Below, one piece after another: positions 17,765-28,495 of a stretch of DNA of 64,000 bases. Position numbers and translations under genes: made by a program. Numbering within the stretch: the first letter of the stretch is position 1; the number at the start of each line of letters is the position of its first letter. The notes under the pieces were generated by a model that was not told where the DNA came from, made no database searches, and saw nothing but the letters and a program-made list of their open reading frames with translations. The DNA is from Rhodanobacteraceae bacterium (GTDB lineage Bacteria; Pseudomonadota; Gammaproteobacteria; Xanthomonadales; SZUA-5), in NCBI GenBank assembly GCA_024234055.1, contig JACKOW010000002.1:124001-188000 (forward strand), written 5' to 3'.

Positions 17765-18871
17765 CTACCGCCGGAAGCCCAGCACCGCATCGCGCATCGC
17801 CTCCAGATCGATGTCGTCCGGGCGTGCCTGGGCGTGGAAATACTGGTCGTAGAGTTGGGCGGCCTCGTCCCGCGCCAGTCGGCGTTGGGCGGGTTCCAGT
17901 GCCACCGCCAGGCGCTCCGTCGCCTTTTCGGCGCGGGCCTGATCGGTACCATTGCAGACGCGCTTGCACAGCAGTGCATAGCGATAGGCCACGGCCAGGT
18001 CTTCGCCCAGCACCTGCTGAATCGGGGTCAACGGGCGCACGGTTTCCATCATCTTCTGGATGGCCTGGGTCTGCATCGCAGTGCCTTCCGCGGGCCGGCC
18101 GCGCCAACCTTCGAACACATGCTCGTAGGCATCCATGAACCCGGCCACGGCCTGGCCGCTGCCCTGCTCCAGCGCCCGCTGCAGTGCTTGCGGCGCACTG
18201 GTCTTGTAGACCTCCAGTCGATCGAGCTGTTGCAGCGACTTGCCCAGCGACAGCGCCGGTACCAGGGCAAAGCTCAGTTGCCCGGCCAGATCGCCGGCAT
18301 CGGCGGCACGACGCTGCACCTCGAACAGGATCGCCTCGTCGAAATCGGAGGGCAGCCCGGCGCACTGTTCGGCGAGTTCCGCCACGGTTTCGGCCGCCGA
18401 GGACATGGCTTCGCGGAAGCGCTCGCCTCCGGCCCGATGCGCGCGCGGCGAGTCCTCGAAGGCAATCATCATGTCCATGCGCATGCTGGCCCAGCGCTGG
18501 CGCTGGCAATTGCTCAGCTCCTGCATCAGCCGGCGCGTCGCCGGCAGGCTGCCGGCGCGGCTGGCTGCCAGCAGTTCGGTGGCGGTTTCGCGCAAGGGCA
18601 GGCCGGGAGCGGGCAAGCTTTGGCTCTCCGGCGCCGCTGCAGCGGCAGCGGTGGAGGCCTGCTTGCCGGGCCCTGCGCTGGCGCGCTGCCGCTCAGGCTG
18701 AACGGCAGAATCAGCTTGCCCCACCGTCGAGGCCGAATCAGTCTTGGGTGCCTGCTGATGTTTGTCGCCTGCCATTCCACCCGGCGTTGCTTGAGGCGTT
18801 TCGCGCTGGGCCCACCACCAAGCCAGGCCGATGCCAAAGGCCACCAACAGGGCAATCCAGATACGGCGCAT
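17765..18871 (-). CDS. Membrane-anchored protein of unknown function
   Basis: 368 residues, family not recognised. The start chosen is the ATG giving MRRIWIALLVAFGIGLAWWW, an N-terminal membrane anchor with AGGA 5 nt upstream; a longer frame lacks support. A low-complexity Ala/Pro/Gln linker (about 25-100) is followed by a helical domain (LPATRRLMQELSNCQRQRW to the end) rich in Ala, Glu and Arg, with paired cysteines (ALLCKRVCNG). It may sit in the periplasm. No operon partner is seen. Confidence 0.7.
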   Translation of the reverse strand: MRRIWIALLVAFGIGLAWWWAQRETPQATPGGMAGDKHQQAPKTDSASTVGQADSAVQPERQRASAGPGKQASTAAAAAAPESQSLPAPGLPLRETATELLAASRAGSLPATRRLMQELSNCQRQRWASMRMDMMIAFEDSPRAHRAGGERFREAMSSAAETVAELAEQCAGLPSDFDEAILFEVQRRAADAGDLAGQLSFALVPALSLGKSLQQLDRLEVYKTSAPQALQRALEQGSGQAVAGFMDAYEHVFEGWRGRPAEGTAMQTQAIQKMMETVRPLTPIQQVLGEDLAVAYRYALLCKRVCNGTDQARAEKATERLAVALEPAQRRLARDEAAQLYDQYFHAQARPDDIDLEAMRDAVLGFRR

Positions 18872-19019
18872 GAGTCCTTTCACTCCAGGGTTCGCTGCGC
18901 CCGGATGGTGGCGCGCAAGCGGCGAAACGTACAGTGCCATGGGTCGCATGCGGCGCTGGAACAGGCTGCTCGAAGAGCAACCCAGTTGAGCACGTCCCAA
19001 ACCCAACCTGCAGCGCTCG

Positions 19020-19057
19020 CCATGAATCCGTACCGCAAGTTATTGATGCGTCATTGA
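19020..19057 (-). repeat. Fragment of the dispersed intergenic repeat
   Basis: CCATGAATCCGTACCGCAAG followed by TTATTGATGCGTCATTG corresponds, in reverse orientation, to the 10770-10835 part of the repeat family. Confidence 0.65.
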
Positions 19058-19069
19058 ACCGTAGTGCCA

Positions 19070-19753
19070 CTAACCTGGCTGGCCGTAGCTGCGGTAGCGC
19101 TGGTGCACCTGGCTCATCTGTTCCGCATCCAGCAACACCGGCTCACCGCCCTGCAGGGCATGCCAGTAGATCTGGCAGAGCTGTTCCAGTTCAGCCGCAC
19201 GGTCGAGCGCCTCTCTCAGATCACGCCCGATCACGAGGGCACCGTGGTTGGCCATCAGGCAGGCGCTGCGCCCGCGCATGGCCGCCAGCACCGCCTGCGA
19301 CAGTTCCGTTGTACCAAAGGTGGCGTAGTCAGCGCAGCGCACCTGGTCGCCGCCAAAACGCGCGACGGTGTAGTGAAAGGCCGGAATTTCGCGGCGCTGA
19401 CAGGCCAGCGCGGTGGCAAAGGGCGCATGGGTATGAACGATGGCGCCAGCCTCGGGTCGCGCCAGATACAGGTCCAGGTGGAAGCGCCATTCGCTCGAGG
19501 GCAGACATGGGCCTTCGGCCTGTCCATCGGCCCCTACCGGCACCATCTGCTCGGCGCGCATGGCCCGCGGATGCACGCCGCTCGGCGTGATCAGCATGCC
19601 CTGGCCGAAGCGCAGGCTGAGGTTGCCGGCCATGCCGCCATTGAGCCCGGCGCCGAGCAATTCGCGCGTGGCCTCCAGCAGCGCCCGGCGGGTCGCCCAT
19701 TCATCGTCTGATAGCTGCAAGGCTGACGATCCTCGCGTCGCAGAGGCCGTCAT
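19070..19753 (-). CDS. Class II aldolase/adducin family protein
   Basis: 227 residues with the L-fuculose-phosphate aldolase-like fold: NGGMAGNLSLR, LITPSGVHP, the catalytic-type glutamate in LPSSEWRFHL, zinc ligands IVHTHAPFATA and a third histidine in ANHGALV. Substrates of this fold include sugar phosphates and methylthioribulose phosphate; the context gives no clue. It is divergent from the ATPase operon. Confidence 0.85.
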   Translation of the reverse strand: MTASATRGSSALQLSDDEWATRRALLEATRELLGAGLNGGMAGNLSLRFGQGMLITPSGVHPRAMRAEQMVPVGADGQAEGPCLPSSEWRFHLDLYLARPEAGAIVHTHAPFATALACQRREIPAFHYTVARFGGDQVRCADYATFGTTELSQAVLAAMRGRSACLMANHGALVIGRDLREALDRAAELEQLCQIYWHALQGGEPVLLDAEQMSQVHQRYRSYGQPG

Positions 19754-19921
19754 TAGATCACGCCCTGGTTCGGAGCCGGGTTGACGACCGGGGAAGCCGG
19801 GAAGGAAACGCCATCCTCCCGGGCGTGCCGGTCAGACTTTGTTCCAGGGCAAGGTGAGTCGCCTGGCCGCTACCTACAATCGTCTCTCCCGCATTGTCCG
19901 ATGCCGCAACCCGCGCACAGC

Positions 19922-21343
19922 ATGACGGAATCAGCCATGGCGCCATCGACCGCCCACGTGATCTCGGTTCGCGGACCGGTACTCGATCTGCGCATCGACG
20001 GAGCGCTGCCGGCCATCCACGAAGCCGTGGAGATCGACTCTGGCGACAGCATCGTCATGACCGAGGTTCAGGCCCATCTGGACGAGCAACGCGTGCGCGT
20101 CATCGCCCTGCAATCCACCGAGGGCATCGCCCGCGGCACCCCCGCGCGCCTGACCGGGGCTGCGCTGAAGGTGCCGGTAGGCCAGGCCGTGCTCGGTCGA
20201 TTGCTGGATGTGATGGGGCGCACCGGCGATCAACGGGCGGATCTGCCCGCCGATACGCCGCGCCGCCCCATCCATCGCGAATCGCCGACGCTGGCTTCGC
20301 AACGCGGCCAGCCCAGGGTGTTCTCGACCGGCATCAAGGTGCTGGACCTGCTGGCGCCGCTGGCGCAGGGCGGCAAATCGGCCATGTTCGGCGGCGCTGG
20401 CGTGGGCAAGACCGTGCTGGTCACCGAGCTGATCCGGGCCATGGTCTCCGGCTACGACGGCATCTCGGTCTTCGCCGGTGTCGGCGAGCGCTCCCGCGAG
20501 GGCCACGAGATGCTGCACGAGATGACCCAGAGCGGCGTGCTCGAACGCACCGTGCTGGTCTATGGCCAGATGAACGAGCCACCCGGCGCGCGCTGGCGCG
20601 TGCCGCTCACGGCGCTCAGCGTCGCCGAGTACTTCCGCGACGAGGAATCGCGCAATGTGCTGCTGCTGATGGACAACGTGTTTCGCTTTGTCCAGGCCGG
20701 TGCGGAGGTCTCGGGTCTGCTCGGGCGCATGCCCTCGCGAGTGGGTTATCAGCCCACGCTGGAATCCGAAGTCGCCCATCTGCAGGAGCGGATTGCCTCG
20801 GTGGGCAAGGCCTCGGTGACCGCCATCGAAGCGGTCTATGTGCCGGCCGACGATTTCACCGATCCCGCGGTATCGGCCATCAGTGCACACATGGACAGCA
20901 CCGTGGTGTTGTCCAGACAGCTGGCCGCCGAGGGCATCTATCCGGCCATCGATCCGATCGCCACCACCTCGGTGCTGCTCGACCCGCTAGTTGTAGGTGT
21001 GGAGCACGCCCGTGTGGCCGGGCGCTTGCGCGAACTGATCGAGCACTATCGCGAGCTGCGGGATGTCATTGCCTTGCTGGGCGTGGAGGAACTGGGCCGG
21101 GAGGAACGGCTGCTGGTGGGTCGTGCCCGGCGTCTGCAGCGCTTCTTGACTCAGCCCTTCTTCGTGGCCTCGGCCTACACCGGCATGCCGGGACGATCTG
21201 TGCCGGTGGCCGAAACCGTGGCCGGCTGCGCGGCCATTCTGGCCGGTGAATGCGATGCCTGGGACGAATCTTCGCTGTACATGATCGGCAATCTGGACGA
21301 AGCCCGCGCCAAAGAGGCCTCGCGCCAGGGAGTATCCGCATGA
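19922..21343 (+). CDS. atpD: N-type ATPase F1 subunit beta
   Basis: Catalytic subunit, about 473 residues. P-loop GGAGVGKTVLV, followed by GVGERSREGHEM and the catalytic region LLLMDNVFRFVQAG. First gene of the nine-gene order atpDCQRBEFAG that defines the N-ATPases, a laterally transferred second F-type ATPase. ATG 19922 is used; ATG 19937 is also possible, and neither has a strong ribosome site. Its stop overlaps the atpC start. Confidence 0.93.
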   Translation: MTESAMAPSTAHVISVRGPVLDLRIDGALPAIHEAVEIDSGDSIVMTEVQAHLDEQRVRVIALQSTEGIARGTPARLTGAALKVPVGQAVLGRLLDVMGRTGDQRADLPADTPRRPIHRESPTLASQRGQPRVFSTGIKVLDLLAPLAQGGKSAMFGGAGVGKTVLVTELIRAMVSGYDGISVFAGVGERSREGHEMLHEMTQSGVLERTVLVYGQMNEPPGARWRVPLTALSVAEYFRDEESRNVLLLMDNVFRFVQAGAEVSGLLGRMPSRVGYQPTLESEVAHLQERIASVGKASVTAIEAVYVPADDFTDPAVSAISAHMDSTVVLSRQLAAEGIYPAIDPIATTSVLLDPLVVGVEHARVAGRLRELIEHYRELRDVIALLGVEELGREERLLVGRARRLQRFLTQPFFVASAYTGMPGRSVPVAETVAGCAAILAGECDAWDESSLYMIGNLDEARAKEASRQGVSA

Positions 21344-21780
21344 GCGGGTTGCTGTCGCTGACCATCACCACGCCCCTGGAAGTCGTGTTGCAAGCCGACG
21401 ATGTGGCCTCGCTGCGGGCCGAAGATGCCAGCGGCAGTTTCGGCATCCTGCCCGGACACACCGGTTTGCTGACCGTGCTCGGCGCCTCGGTACTGCGCTG
21501 GCGCCGCACGGATGCGATCTGGCACTACTGCGCCCTGCGCGGTGGCGTGCTCAGTGTGGCTGGCGGCCAGCAGGTACGGGTGGCTTGCCGCGAGGCGGTG
21601 GCTGGCGACGATCTGGCCGCACTGGAGCATCTGGTGACCACGCAGATGGCGGCGCGCCAGGATGTCACGCGTGCCGCCCGTGCCGAGCACACCCGGCTGC
21701 AGGCGCAGGCCATCCGCAGTTTGATGCAACGCCTCGCCGCCAAACCGGGCAGCGATGCGCTGGCGGAGCATTTCCAATGA
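21340..21780 (+). CDS. atpC: N-type ATPase F1 subunit epsilon
   Basis: 146 residues. N-terminal beta-sandwich (LTITTPLEVVLQADDVASLR, SFGILPGHTGLLTVL) and a C-terminal helical hairpin with AEHTRLQAQAIRSLM. Part of the central stalk. It overlaps atpD by ATGA. The position directly after atpD, with atpC before the Fo genes, is typical of N-ATPase operons. Confidence 0.92.
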   Translation: MSGLLSLTITTPLEVVLQADDVASLRAEDASGSFGILPGHTGLLTVLGASVLRWRRTDAIWHYCALRGGVLSVAGGQQVRVACREAVAGDDLAALEHLVTTQMAARQDVTRAARAEHTRLQAQAIRSLMQRLAAKPGSDALAEHFQ

Positions 21781-22064
21781 GCACTCGGGATCAGGATCAG
21801 GCGGCGCATCTGGCGGAGGCCGCCCGTCGCACCCAACAGCGGCAGCAGGCCGGGGAGCGCGACCCCGAGCCCTCCCTCGCCCGTCGTTTCGGCCAGATCG
21901 GCGTCCTCGGCTGGATCATCGTTGTCCCCACCTTGCTCGGCGTGTTCGCCGGCAGCTGGCTCGATCATCGATTGACCACCGGCATTACCCTGACCGCTGC
22001 CATGACCATGCTCGGCGCGGCACTGGGGCTGTGGCTGGCCTTGCGCTGGATGCATCAACAATGA
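21777..22064 (+). CDS. atpQ: AtpQ, N-ATPase-specific small membrane protein (AtpI-like)
   Basis: 95 residues: a charged N-terminus (STRDQDQAAHLAEAARRTQQ) and two membrane helices (IGVLGWIIVVPTLLGVFAG and LTAAMTMLGAALGLWLALRW). AtpQ resembles AtpI and, with AtpR, is found only in N-ATPase operons; the two are proposed to help c-ring assembly or Mg2+ supply. ATGA overlap with atpC. Confidence 0.85.
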   Translation: MSTRDQDQAAHLAEAARRTQQRQQAGERDPEPSLARRFGQIGVLGWIIVVPTLLGVFAGSWLDHRLTTGITLTAAMTMLGAALGLWLALRWMHQQ

Positions 22065-22339
22065 GCGGTGTGCTCGCCCATGCCGGACTCTGGAGCGGCG
22101 CCCTGCTGGCGGGCGTGGCCCTGGGCTGGCTGCACTTCCGCAGTTTGCGTCGCGTCGCTGAGCGGCTCGTTGCCGGTGAGCCGGCCGCGGTGCTTTTGCA
22201 AATCACCCGAATACTGATGCTGGCGCTGTTCCTGTATCTGTGCGCGCGGCTCGGCGCGAGCACCCTGTTGGCCGCCGCGGCCGGCGTGTACATCGGCCGT
22301 GTGCTGGTGATGCGACGCGCGCCAAAGGAGACCCCATGA
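22061..22339 (+). CDS. atpR: AtpR, N-ATPase-specific membrane protein
   Basis: 92 residues with three predicted membrane helices (GLWSGALLAGVALGWLHF, ILMLALFLYLCARLG, TLLAAAAGVYIGRVLVM). Matches AtpR of N-ATPase operons by position, size and topology. It overlaps atpQ by ATGA and atpB by ATGA. Confidence 0.85.
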   Translation: MSGVLAHAGLWSGALLAGVALGWLHFRSLRRVAERLVAGEPAAVLLQITRILMLALFLYLCARLGASTLLAAAAGVYIGRVLVMRRAPKETP

Positions 22340-23025
22340 CCGAGTCACCCTTGAATGTCAGCATCGCCTTCATGCTGGGCCCCATACCGGTCAGCTGGAC
22401 CGTGCTGACCACCTGGTTGATCGTGGCTGCACTGGCGCTGGCCTCGTGGCTGCTGACCCGTCGCTTGTCGATCCGGCCGGGCAAGACCCAGGCCCTGCTG
22501 GAGCTGATGGTCGGCGCCATCGACGAGCAGATCCGAGCTTCGGTCCCGGGCGACCCGTCACGCCTGCGCAGTCTGATCGGCACCCTGCTGCTGTTCATCC
22601 TGGCGGCCAACTGGAGTTCGCTGGTGCCGCTGGTGGAACCGCCCACGGCGCACATCGAGACCGACGCCGCCCTGACGCTGATCGTGTTCCTCGCCACCAT
22701 CGGCTACGGGGTGCGCGAACAGGGCCTGATCGGTTATCTGAGGAGCTTCCTGCGCCCCAGCTGGATCATGATTCCACTCAATCTGATCGAGCAGATCACG
22801 CGCGCCTTTTCACTGATGGTGCGCCTGTTCGGCAACGTCATGAGCGGCGTCTTCGTCATCGGCATCGTGCTCTCGCTGACCGGTCTGCTGGTTCCCATAC
22901 CGCTGATGGCGCTGGATCTGCTGACCGGCGCCGTGCAGGCCTACATCTTTGCCATGCTCGCCCTGGTGTTCATCGCCGCAGCGGTCGAGGAAGGCAGCCC
23001 CAAGGACAAGGAAAAACAGTCATGA
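22336..23025 (+). CDS. atpB: N-type ATPase Fo subunit a
   Basis: 229 residues. The essential stator arginine lies in FSLMVRLFGNVMSGV; the long membrane hairpins LIGTLLLFILAANWSSLVPL and VPIPLMALDLLTGAVQAYIF are clear. It forms the ion half-channels against the c-ring. Overlaps with atpR and atpE are 4 bases each. Confidence 0.92.
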   Translation: MTESPLNVSIAFMLGPIPVSWTVLTTWLIVAALALASWLLTRRLSIRPGKTQALLELMVGAIDEQIRASVPGDPSRLRSLIGTLLLFILAANWSSLVPLVEPPTAHIETDAALTLIVFLATIGYGVREQGLIGYLRSFLRPSWIMIPLNLIEQITRAFSLMVRLFGNVMSGVFVIGIVLSLTGLLVPIPLMALDLLTGAVQAYIFAMLALVFIAAAVEEGSPKDKEKQS

Positions 23026-23267
23026 ACTATGTCGATCTGGTCAGCATCATTGCCGCCGCCCTGGCGGTGTCGTTCGGCGCCATCGGGCCGGCGCTGGCCG
23101 AGGGCCGCGCGGTGGCCGCCGCCATGGACGCCATCGCCCGCCAACCGGAAGCCGCCGGCACCATCTCGCGCACGCTGTTCGTGGGCCTGGCCATGATCGA
23201 AACCATGGCCATCTACTGCCTCGTGATCGCATTGCTGCTGCTGTTCGCCAATCCCTTCGTGAAATGA
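23022..23267 (+). CDS. atpE: N-type ATPase Fo subunit c, double-carboxylate type
   Basis: 81 residues: two helices joined by the RQPE loop (R40-Q41-P42). Helix 1 carries GPALAEGRAV with E27 at the place where Na+-type c subunits have Gln; helix 2 carries the ion-binding E60 in AMIETMAIY, with T61 and Y65 as possible ligands. Two carboxylates per site are known from N-ATPase rings and have been linked to proton binding. It is followed 4 bases later by atpF. Confidence 0.92.
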   Translation: MNYVDLVSIIAAALAVSFGAIGPALAEGRAVAAAMDAIARQPEAAGTISRTLFVGLAMIETMAIYCLVIALLLLFANPFVK

Positions 23268-23271
23268 AGCG

Positions 23272-23989
23272 ATGAGCTTTGACTGGGCCACCTTCGGCTT
23301 TCAGATCGCCAACGTGCTGTTGCTGCTGGCGATCCTGCATCATTTCCTGTTCAAGCCGATCGCCGCCATCGTGGCCCGGCGCCAGGCCGACACCGAGCGT
23401 GCACTGGACGCCGCCCAGGCGGCGCGTGCGGCATCGGAAAAGGCCGCAGCAGCGGCACAGGCGCAAGCCGATCAGACTGCGGCAGCGCGACACGATCTGC
23501 TCGCAGCGCTGCAGGCCGAGAGCGAGACCCACACCCGTGCCCTGCTCGACGATGCGCGGCGCGAGGCGGCGAAAATCATGACCGAAGCCAAGGCAACGGC
23601 CGCCCAGACCATCGAGCAGGCCGAGGCACAGACCTTGGAGCGGGCCCGTGATCTGGCCGAAGCGATGGCCCGCCGGGCACTGGCTGCCATGCCGCAGCCG
23701 CCGACGGCATCCGGCTATGGCGAGCGCCTGGTGCAGGCGTTGACAGCGATGCCCGAGCAGAACCGACGCGAACTGCTGGCTGGCGGCCAGCTGCGACTGC
23801 TGGCGGCGCAGCCGCTGGAGCCGGCCGAAGTCGATTCCCTGCGTGCGCTGCTGGCACCGCTGGGCGTCGTCGATTGGCGCGCCGAGACCGATCCCGACTT
23901 GATCGCCGGACTGGAGCTGCGTTCCGGCTCGGGCGTGCTCCGCAACTCGCTGGCGCACGATCTGCAGACCCTCGCCGATGCGATGAAGC

Positions 23990-24000
<11 letters not shown>
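23272..24000 (+). CDS. atpF: N-type ATPase subunit b with delta-like C-terminal domain
   Basis: 242 residues, longer than a usual b subunit (about 155-165). One N-terminal helix (FQIANVLLLLAILHHFLF), then a long Ala/Glu/Arg coiled coil (about 35-125). The C-terminal part (about 145-242) resembles the delta/OSCP end (DPDLIAGLELRSG, LRNSLAHDLQTLADAM). No separate atpH exists in the operon, so b and delta functions appear fused. Its end overlaps the atpA start by 11 bases. Confidence 0.88.
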
Positions 24001-25506
<1,506 letters not shown>

Positions 25507-25510
<4 letters not shown>

Positions 25511-26328
25511 ACAAGACCAAGCAGATCAACGATCGCCTGGTCAATGTGCGCGAGATCGAGACCATCGTCTCCACGCTGCGCGCGCTGGCCGTCGCCCACC
25601 AACTGGAAGCGCGCACCCATCTGGACGCCATCCACGCTCATGAGGCCAGCGTGGCTGCGGCGCTGTCGACCGCGCTGTCGATGCTGCCCGCGGCCACCGC
25701 GAAACCGGCCGAACAGCGCGGCATGGCCATCGTCATCGGTGCCGCCCAGGGCTTTTCCGGCACCTTTGCCGAGCGCATCGCCGATGCCGCGCTGACCGAG
25801 TACCAGCGCGGCAACGCCTTGCTGGCGGTCGGCAGTCGCACGCTGTCCGCGCTGCAGGAACGTGATGCGACGCCCGTCTGGTCCAGCGAGAGCGCCCTGC
25901 ATGCCAACGAAGTGCCGGACCTGGCCAATCAGCTGGCCGATGCCCTGTTCGAGCGCCTGGCGCAGACAGCCGATACCCAGATCGTCTTGCTCTACGCCGA
26001 TGCGGCCAATGCCGGACAGTCGCTGATTCGCCGCATCCTGTTTCCCTTCGATTTCGGGCGCTTCCCGCGATCGACGGCGCCCGCGCCACTGACCACACTC
26101 CCAGCCGATGCCCTGCTCTCGGCGCTGGTCAGCGAATACGTGTTTGCCGAATTGTGCGAGGCTCTGATGATGGGCTTCGCAGCCGAAAACGCGGCCCGCG
26201 CTGCCGCCATGTCCAGAGCCCAATCCAATGTCAAACAGATTGCCGCCGAACTGCAGGGCAGCTTTCAGCGCGCGCGTCAGGAACAGATGACCACCGAGAT
26301 CATCGAACTCTCCCTGGGCAAGCTCTGA
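25507..26328 (+). CDS. atpG: N-type ATPase F1 subunit gamma
   Basis: 273 residues; GTG start overlapping the atpA stop. N-terminal helix NKTKQINDRLVNVREIETIV and C-terminal helix NARAAAMSRAQSNVKQIAAE-like sequence form the rotating coiled coil. Last gene of the operon, 19 bases from the end of the convergent ackA, with no terminator in between. Confidence 0.9.
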
Positions 26329-26347
26329 GACCGCGCCAGCCTTCGTT

Positions 26348-27526
26348 TCAGCCCAGCACGCGAGCTGCGTCGGCGGCGATGACACACTCTTCGTCGGTGG
26401 CGATCACCAGGGCCAGCAGGGCGCTGTCGTGGCTGCTGATCCGGGCCTCGTGCCGATCGTTGGCGCGAGCGTCCAGGCGCATGCCCAGCCAGTCCAGCGC
26501 CTCGCACACCCCGGCCCGCACCCGCGCCGAGTGCTCGCCGATGCCGGCCGTGAACACCAGCGCATCGAGCCCGCCGAGTGCCGCCGCCAGCGAGCCGATC
26601 TCGCGGACGATGCGATAGACAAACACATCGATGGCCAGCCGGGCCGCAGCGGCGGGCGATTCGCTCAATCGTTGCAGATCGCCGGACAAGCCCGACAGGC
26701 CGAGCAATCCCGATTGCTGGTAGAGCAGATCCTGCACCTGATCGGCAGTCATGCCACGTTCCTGCAGCAGATACAGAATCACGCCCGGATCCAGAGCGCC
26801 GCAGCGGCTGGCCATGGGTAGGCCATCGAGCGCACTGAAACCCATGCTGCTGGCGACGCTGACGCCGCCCTTGAGCGCGCACAGACTGGCCCCGGAACCC
26901 AGATGCAGCACGATGGTGCGGCCTTCGGCGGCGCGCCGATCGTGATCCTTCAACACGCCCGCGACATAGGCATAGGACAGACCGTGAAAGCCGAAACGAC
27001 GCACGCCAGCCTGGTGCAGCGCCTCGGGCAGCGCGTAACGCTGCACCACTTCGCTGTTGCTGCGGTGGAAGGCGGTATCGAAGCTGGCCACCTGGGGCAG
27101 CGCAGGATGACGCTCGGCGATGCGCTCGATGGCCGCCAGATTGTGCGGCTGGTGCAAGGGCGCCAGCGGCACCAGTTCGCGCAACTCAGCCATTACCGAT
27201 GAACTCAGCAGCACTGGTTCAGCATGGGCCATGCCGCCGTGGACCACCCGATGGCCTACCGCCGTGATGGTTTGCGCGCCGGCCGACTCGGCCAGCCAGT
27301 CGAGCACATAGTCCAGCGCGGCCGCCTGTGACAGACCCGTGCTTTGTTCGAGCCTGCGCTCGCACAGGCTCCGACCCTGATCGTCGTGTACCTTGAAATG
27401 CGGCCGCTGCGACAGCGAACTGATCTGTCCGCGCAGGCGCACGGCCGGAGGTTTCGAGGCACCCTCATACAGCCCGAACTTGAGGCTGGAGGAGCCCGCG
27501 TTCAGCACCAGGACATGGCCTTCCAT
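26348..27526 (-). CDS. ackA: Acetate kinase
   Basis: 392 residues. VLVLNAGSSSLKFGLYEG at the N-terminus, and conserved VAGHRVVHGG-like (AVGHRVVHGG), GFHGLSYAYVAG and VFTAGIGEHSARVR segments. It interconverts acetyl phosphate and ADP with acetate and ATP. It lies 7 bases after the phosphotransacylase gene in the same direction, which gives a complete acyl-CoA to ATP route. Confidence 0.93.
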   Translation of the reverse strand: MEGHVLVLNAGSSSLKFGLYEGASKPPAVRLRGQISSLSQRPHFKVHDDQGRSLCERRLEQSTGLSQAAALDYVLDWLAESAGAQTITAVGHRVVHGGMAHAEPVLLSSSVMAELRELVPLAPLHQPHNLAAIERIAERHPALPQVASFDTAFHRSNSEVVQRYALPEALHQAGVRRFGFHGLSYAYVAGVLKDHDRRAAEGRTIVLHLGSGASLCALKGGVSVASSMGFSALDGLPMASRCGALDPGVILYLLQERGMTADQVQDLLYQQSGLLGLSGLSGDLQRLSESPAAAARLAIDVFVYRIVREIGSLAAALGGLDALVFTAGIGEHSARVRAGVCEALDWLGMRLDARANDRHEARISSHDSALLALVIATDEECVIAADAARVLG

Positions 27527-27532
27527 GCGTGC

Positions 27533-28495
27533 TCAACCCCTTGCCGGGTCACCCTGGACGGCCTTGGCCAACTGCAGCTGTCTGTAACGGGTGACCAAGG
27601 CTGCAATGGCCGACGACGCCAGCCGCGTTTCCAGACTGTCAGCGCGGCTGGTCAGAATGATCGGCACCCGGGCGCCGACGACAATGCCTGCCGCATCGGC
27701 GTCGGCCATGAAGCTCAGGCTCTTGGCCAGCATGTTGCCGGCTTCCAGATCGGGCGCGATCAGGATATCGGCACGGCCAGCCACCGGCGAATCGATCTCC
27801 TTGATCCGGGCTGCATTGAGATTGACGGCATTGTCCAGCGCCAGCGGACCATCGAGCAGGCCGCCGGTGATCTGGCCGCGATCGGCCATCTTGCACAAGG
27901 CCGCCGCGTCCAGGGTCGACTGGATCTTGGGGTTGACCGATTCGGTCGCCGACAGGATGGCCACCAGGGGCTCGTGGTTGCCCAGCGCGTGGGCCAGATC
28001 GATGGCGTTCTGGACGATGTCGACCTTTTCAGCCAGCGTCGGGAAGATGTTGACCGCGGCGTCGGAAATGATGACCACCCGATCCAGCACCGGCACGTCC
28101 ATGACAAAACAATGGCTGATCCGGCGCTCGGTACGCAAGCCGCCATCGCGCGAGACCACCACCTCCAGCAACTCGTTGGTATGCAGGCTGCCCTTCATCA
28201 GCATGCGCGCCTGACCTTCGCGCACCAGCTCGGCACTCTTTGCCGCCGAGGCATGGCTGTGCGGCGTGTCGATCAGCGCCAGCTTGCTGATATCCAGATC
28301 GGACTCGCGGGCGACCGCCTCGATGCGCTGTCTTGGCCCCACGAGTATCGGCACGATCAGATTGAGTTCGCCGGCCCGCACCGCGCCAGCCAGAGAACTG
28401 GCATTGCAGGGATGCACGATGGCGCAGGGTTCTGCTGTGAGATCGCTGCAGTAGTCGATCAGCGCCCGGTATTTTTCGTGTTTGGGTTGGTTCAT
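27533..28495 (-). CDS. Phosphate acetyl/butyryltransferase family protein
   Basis: 320 residues of the PTA_PTB family (NLIVPILVGPRQRIEAVA, VIISDAAVNIFPTLAEKVDI, ADILIAPDLEAGNMLAKSL). It makes acyl phosphate from acyl-CoA; short-chain specificity (acetyl or butyryl) cannot be told. It is the single-domain form, shorter than E. coli Pta. Start at the ATG giving MNQPKHEKYRAL. It forms an operon with ackA. Confidence 0.88.
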   Translation of the reverse strand: MNQPKHEKYRALIDYCSDLTAEPCAIVHPCNASSLAGAVRAGELNLIVPILVGPRQRIEAVARESDLDISKLALIDTPHSHASAAKSAELVREGQARMLMKGSLHTNELLEVVVSRDGGLRTERRISHCFVMDVPVLDRVVIISDAAVNIFPTLAEKVDIVQNAIDLAHALGNHEPLVAILSATESVNPKIQSTLDAAALCKMADRGQITGGLLDGPLALDNAVNLNAARIKEIDSPVAGRADILIAPDLEAGNMLAKSLSFMADADAAGIVVGARVPIILTSRADSLETRLASSAIAALVTRYRQLQLAKAVQGDPARG

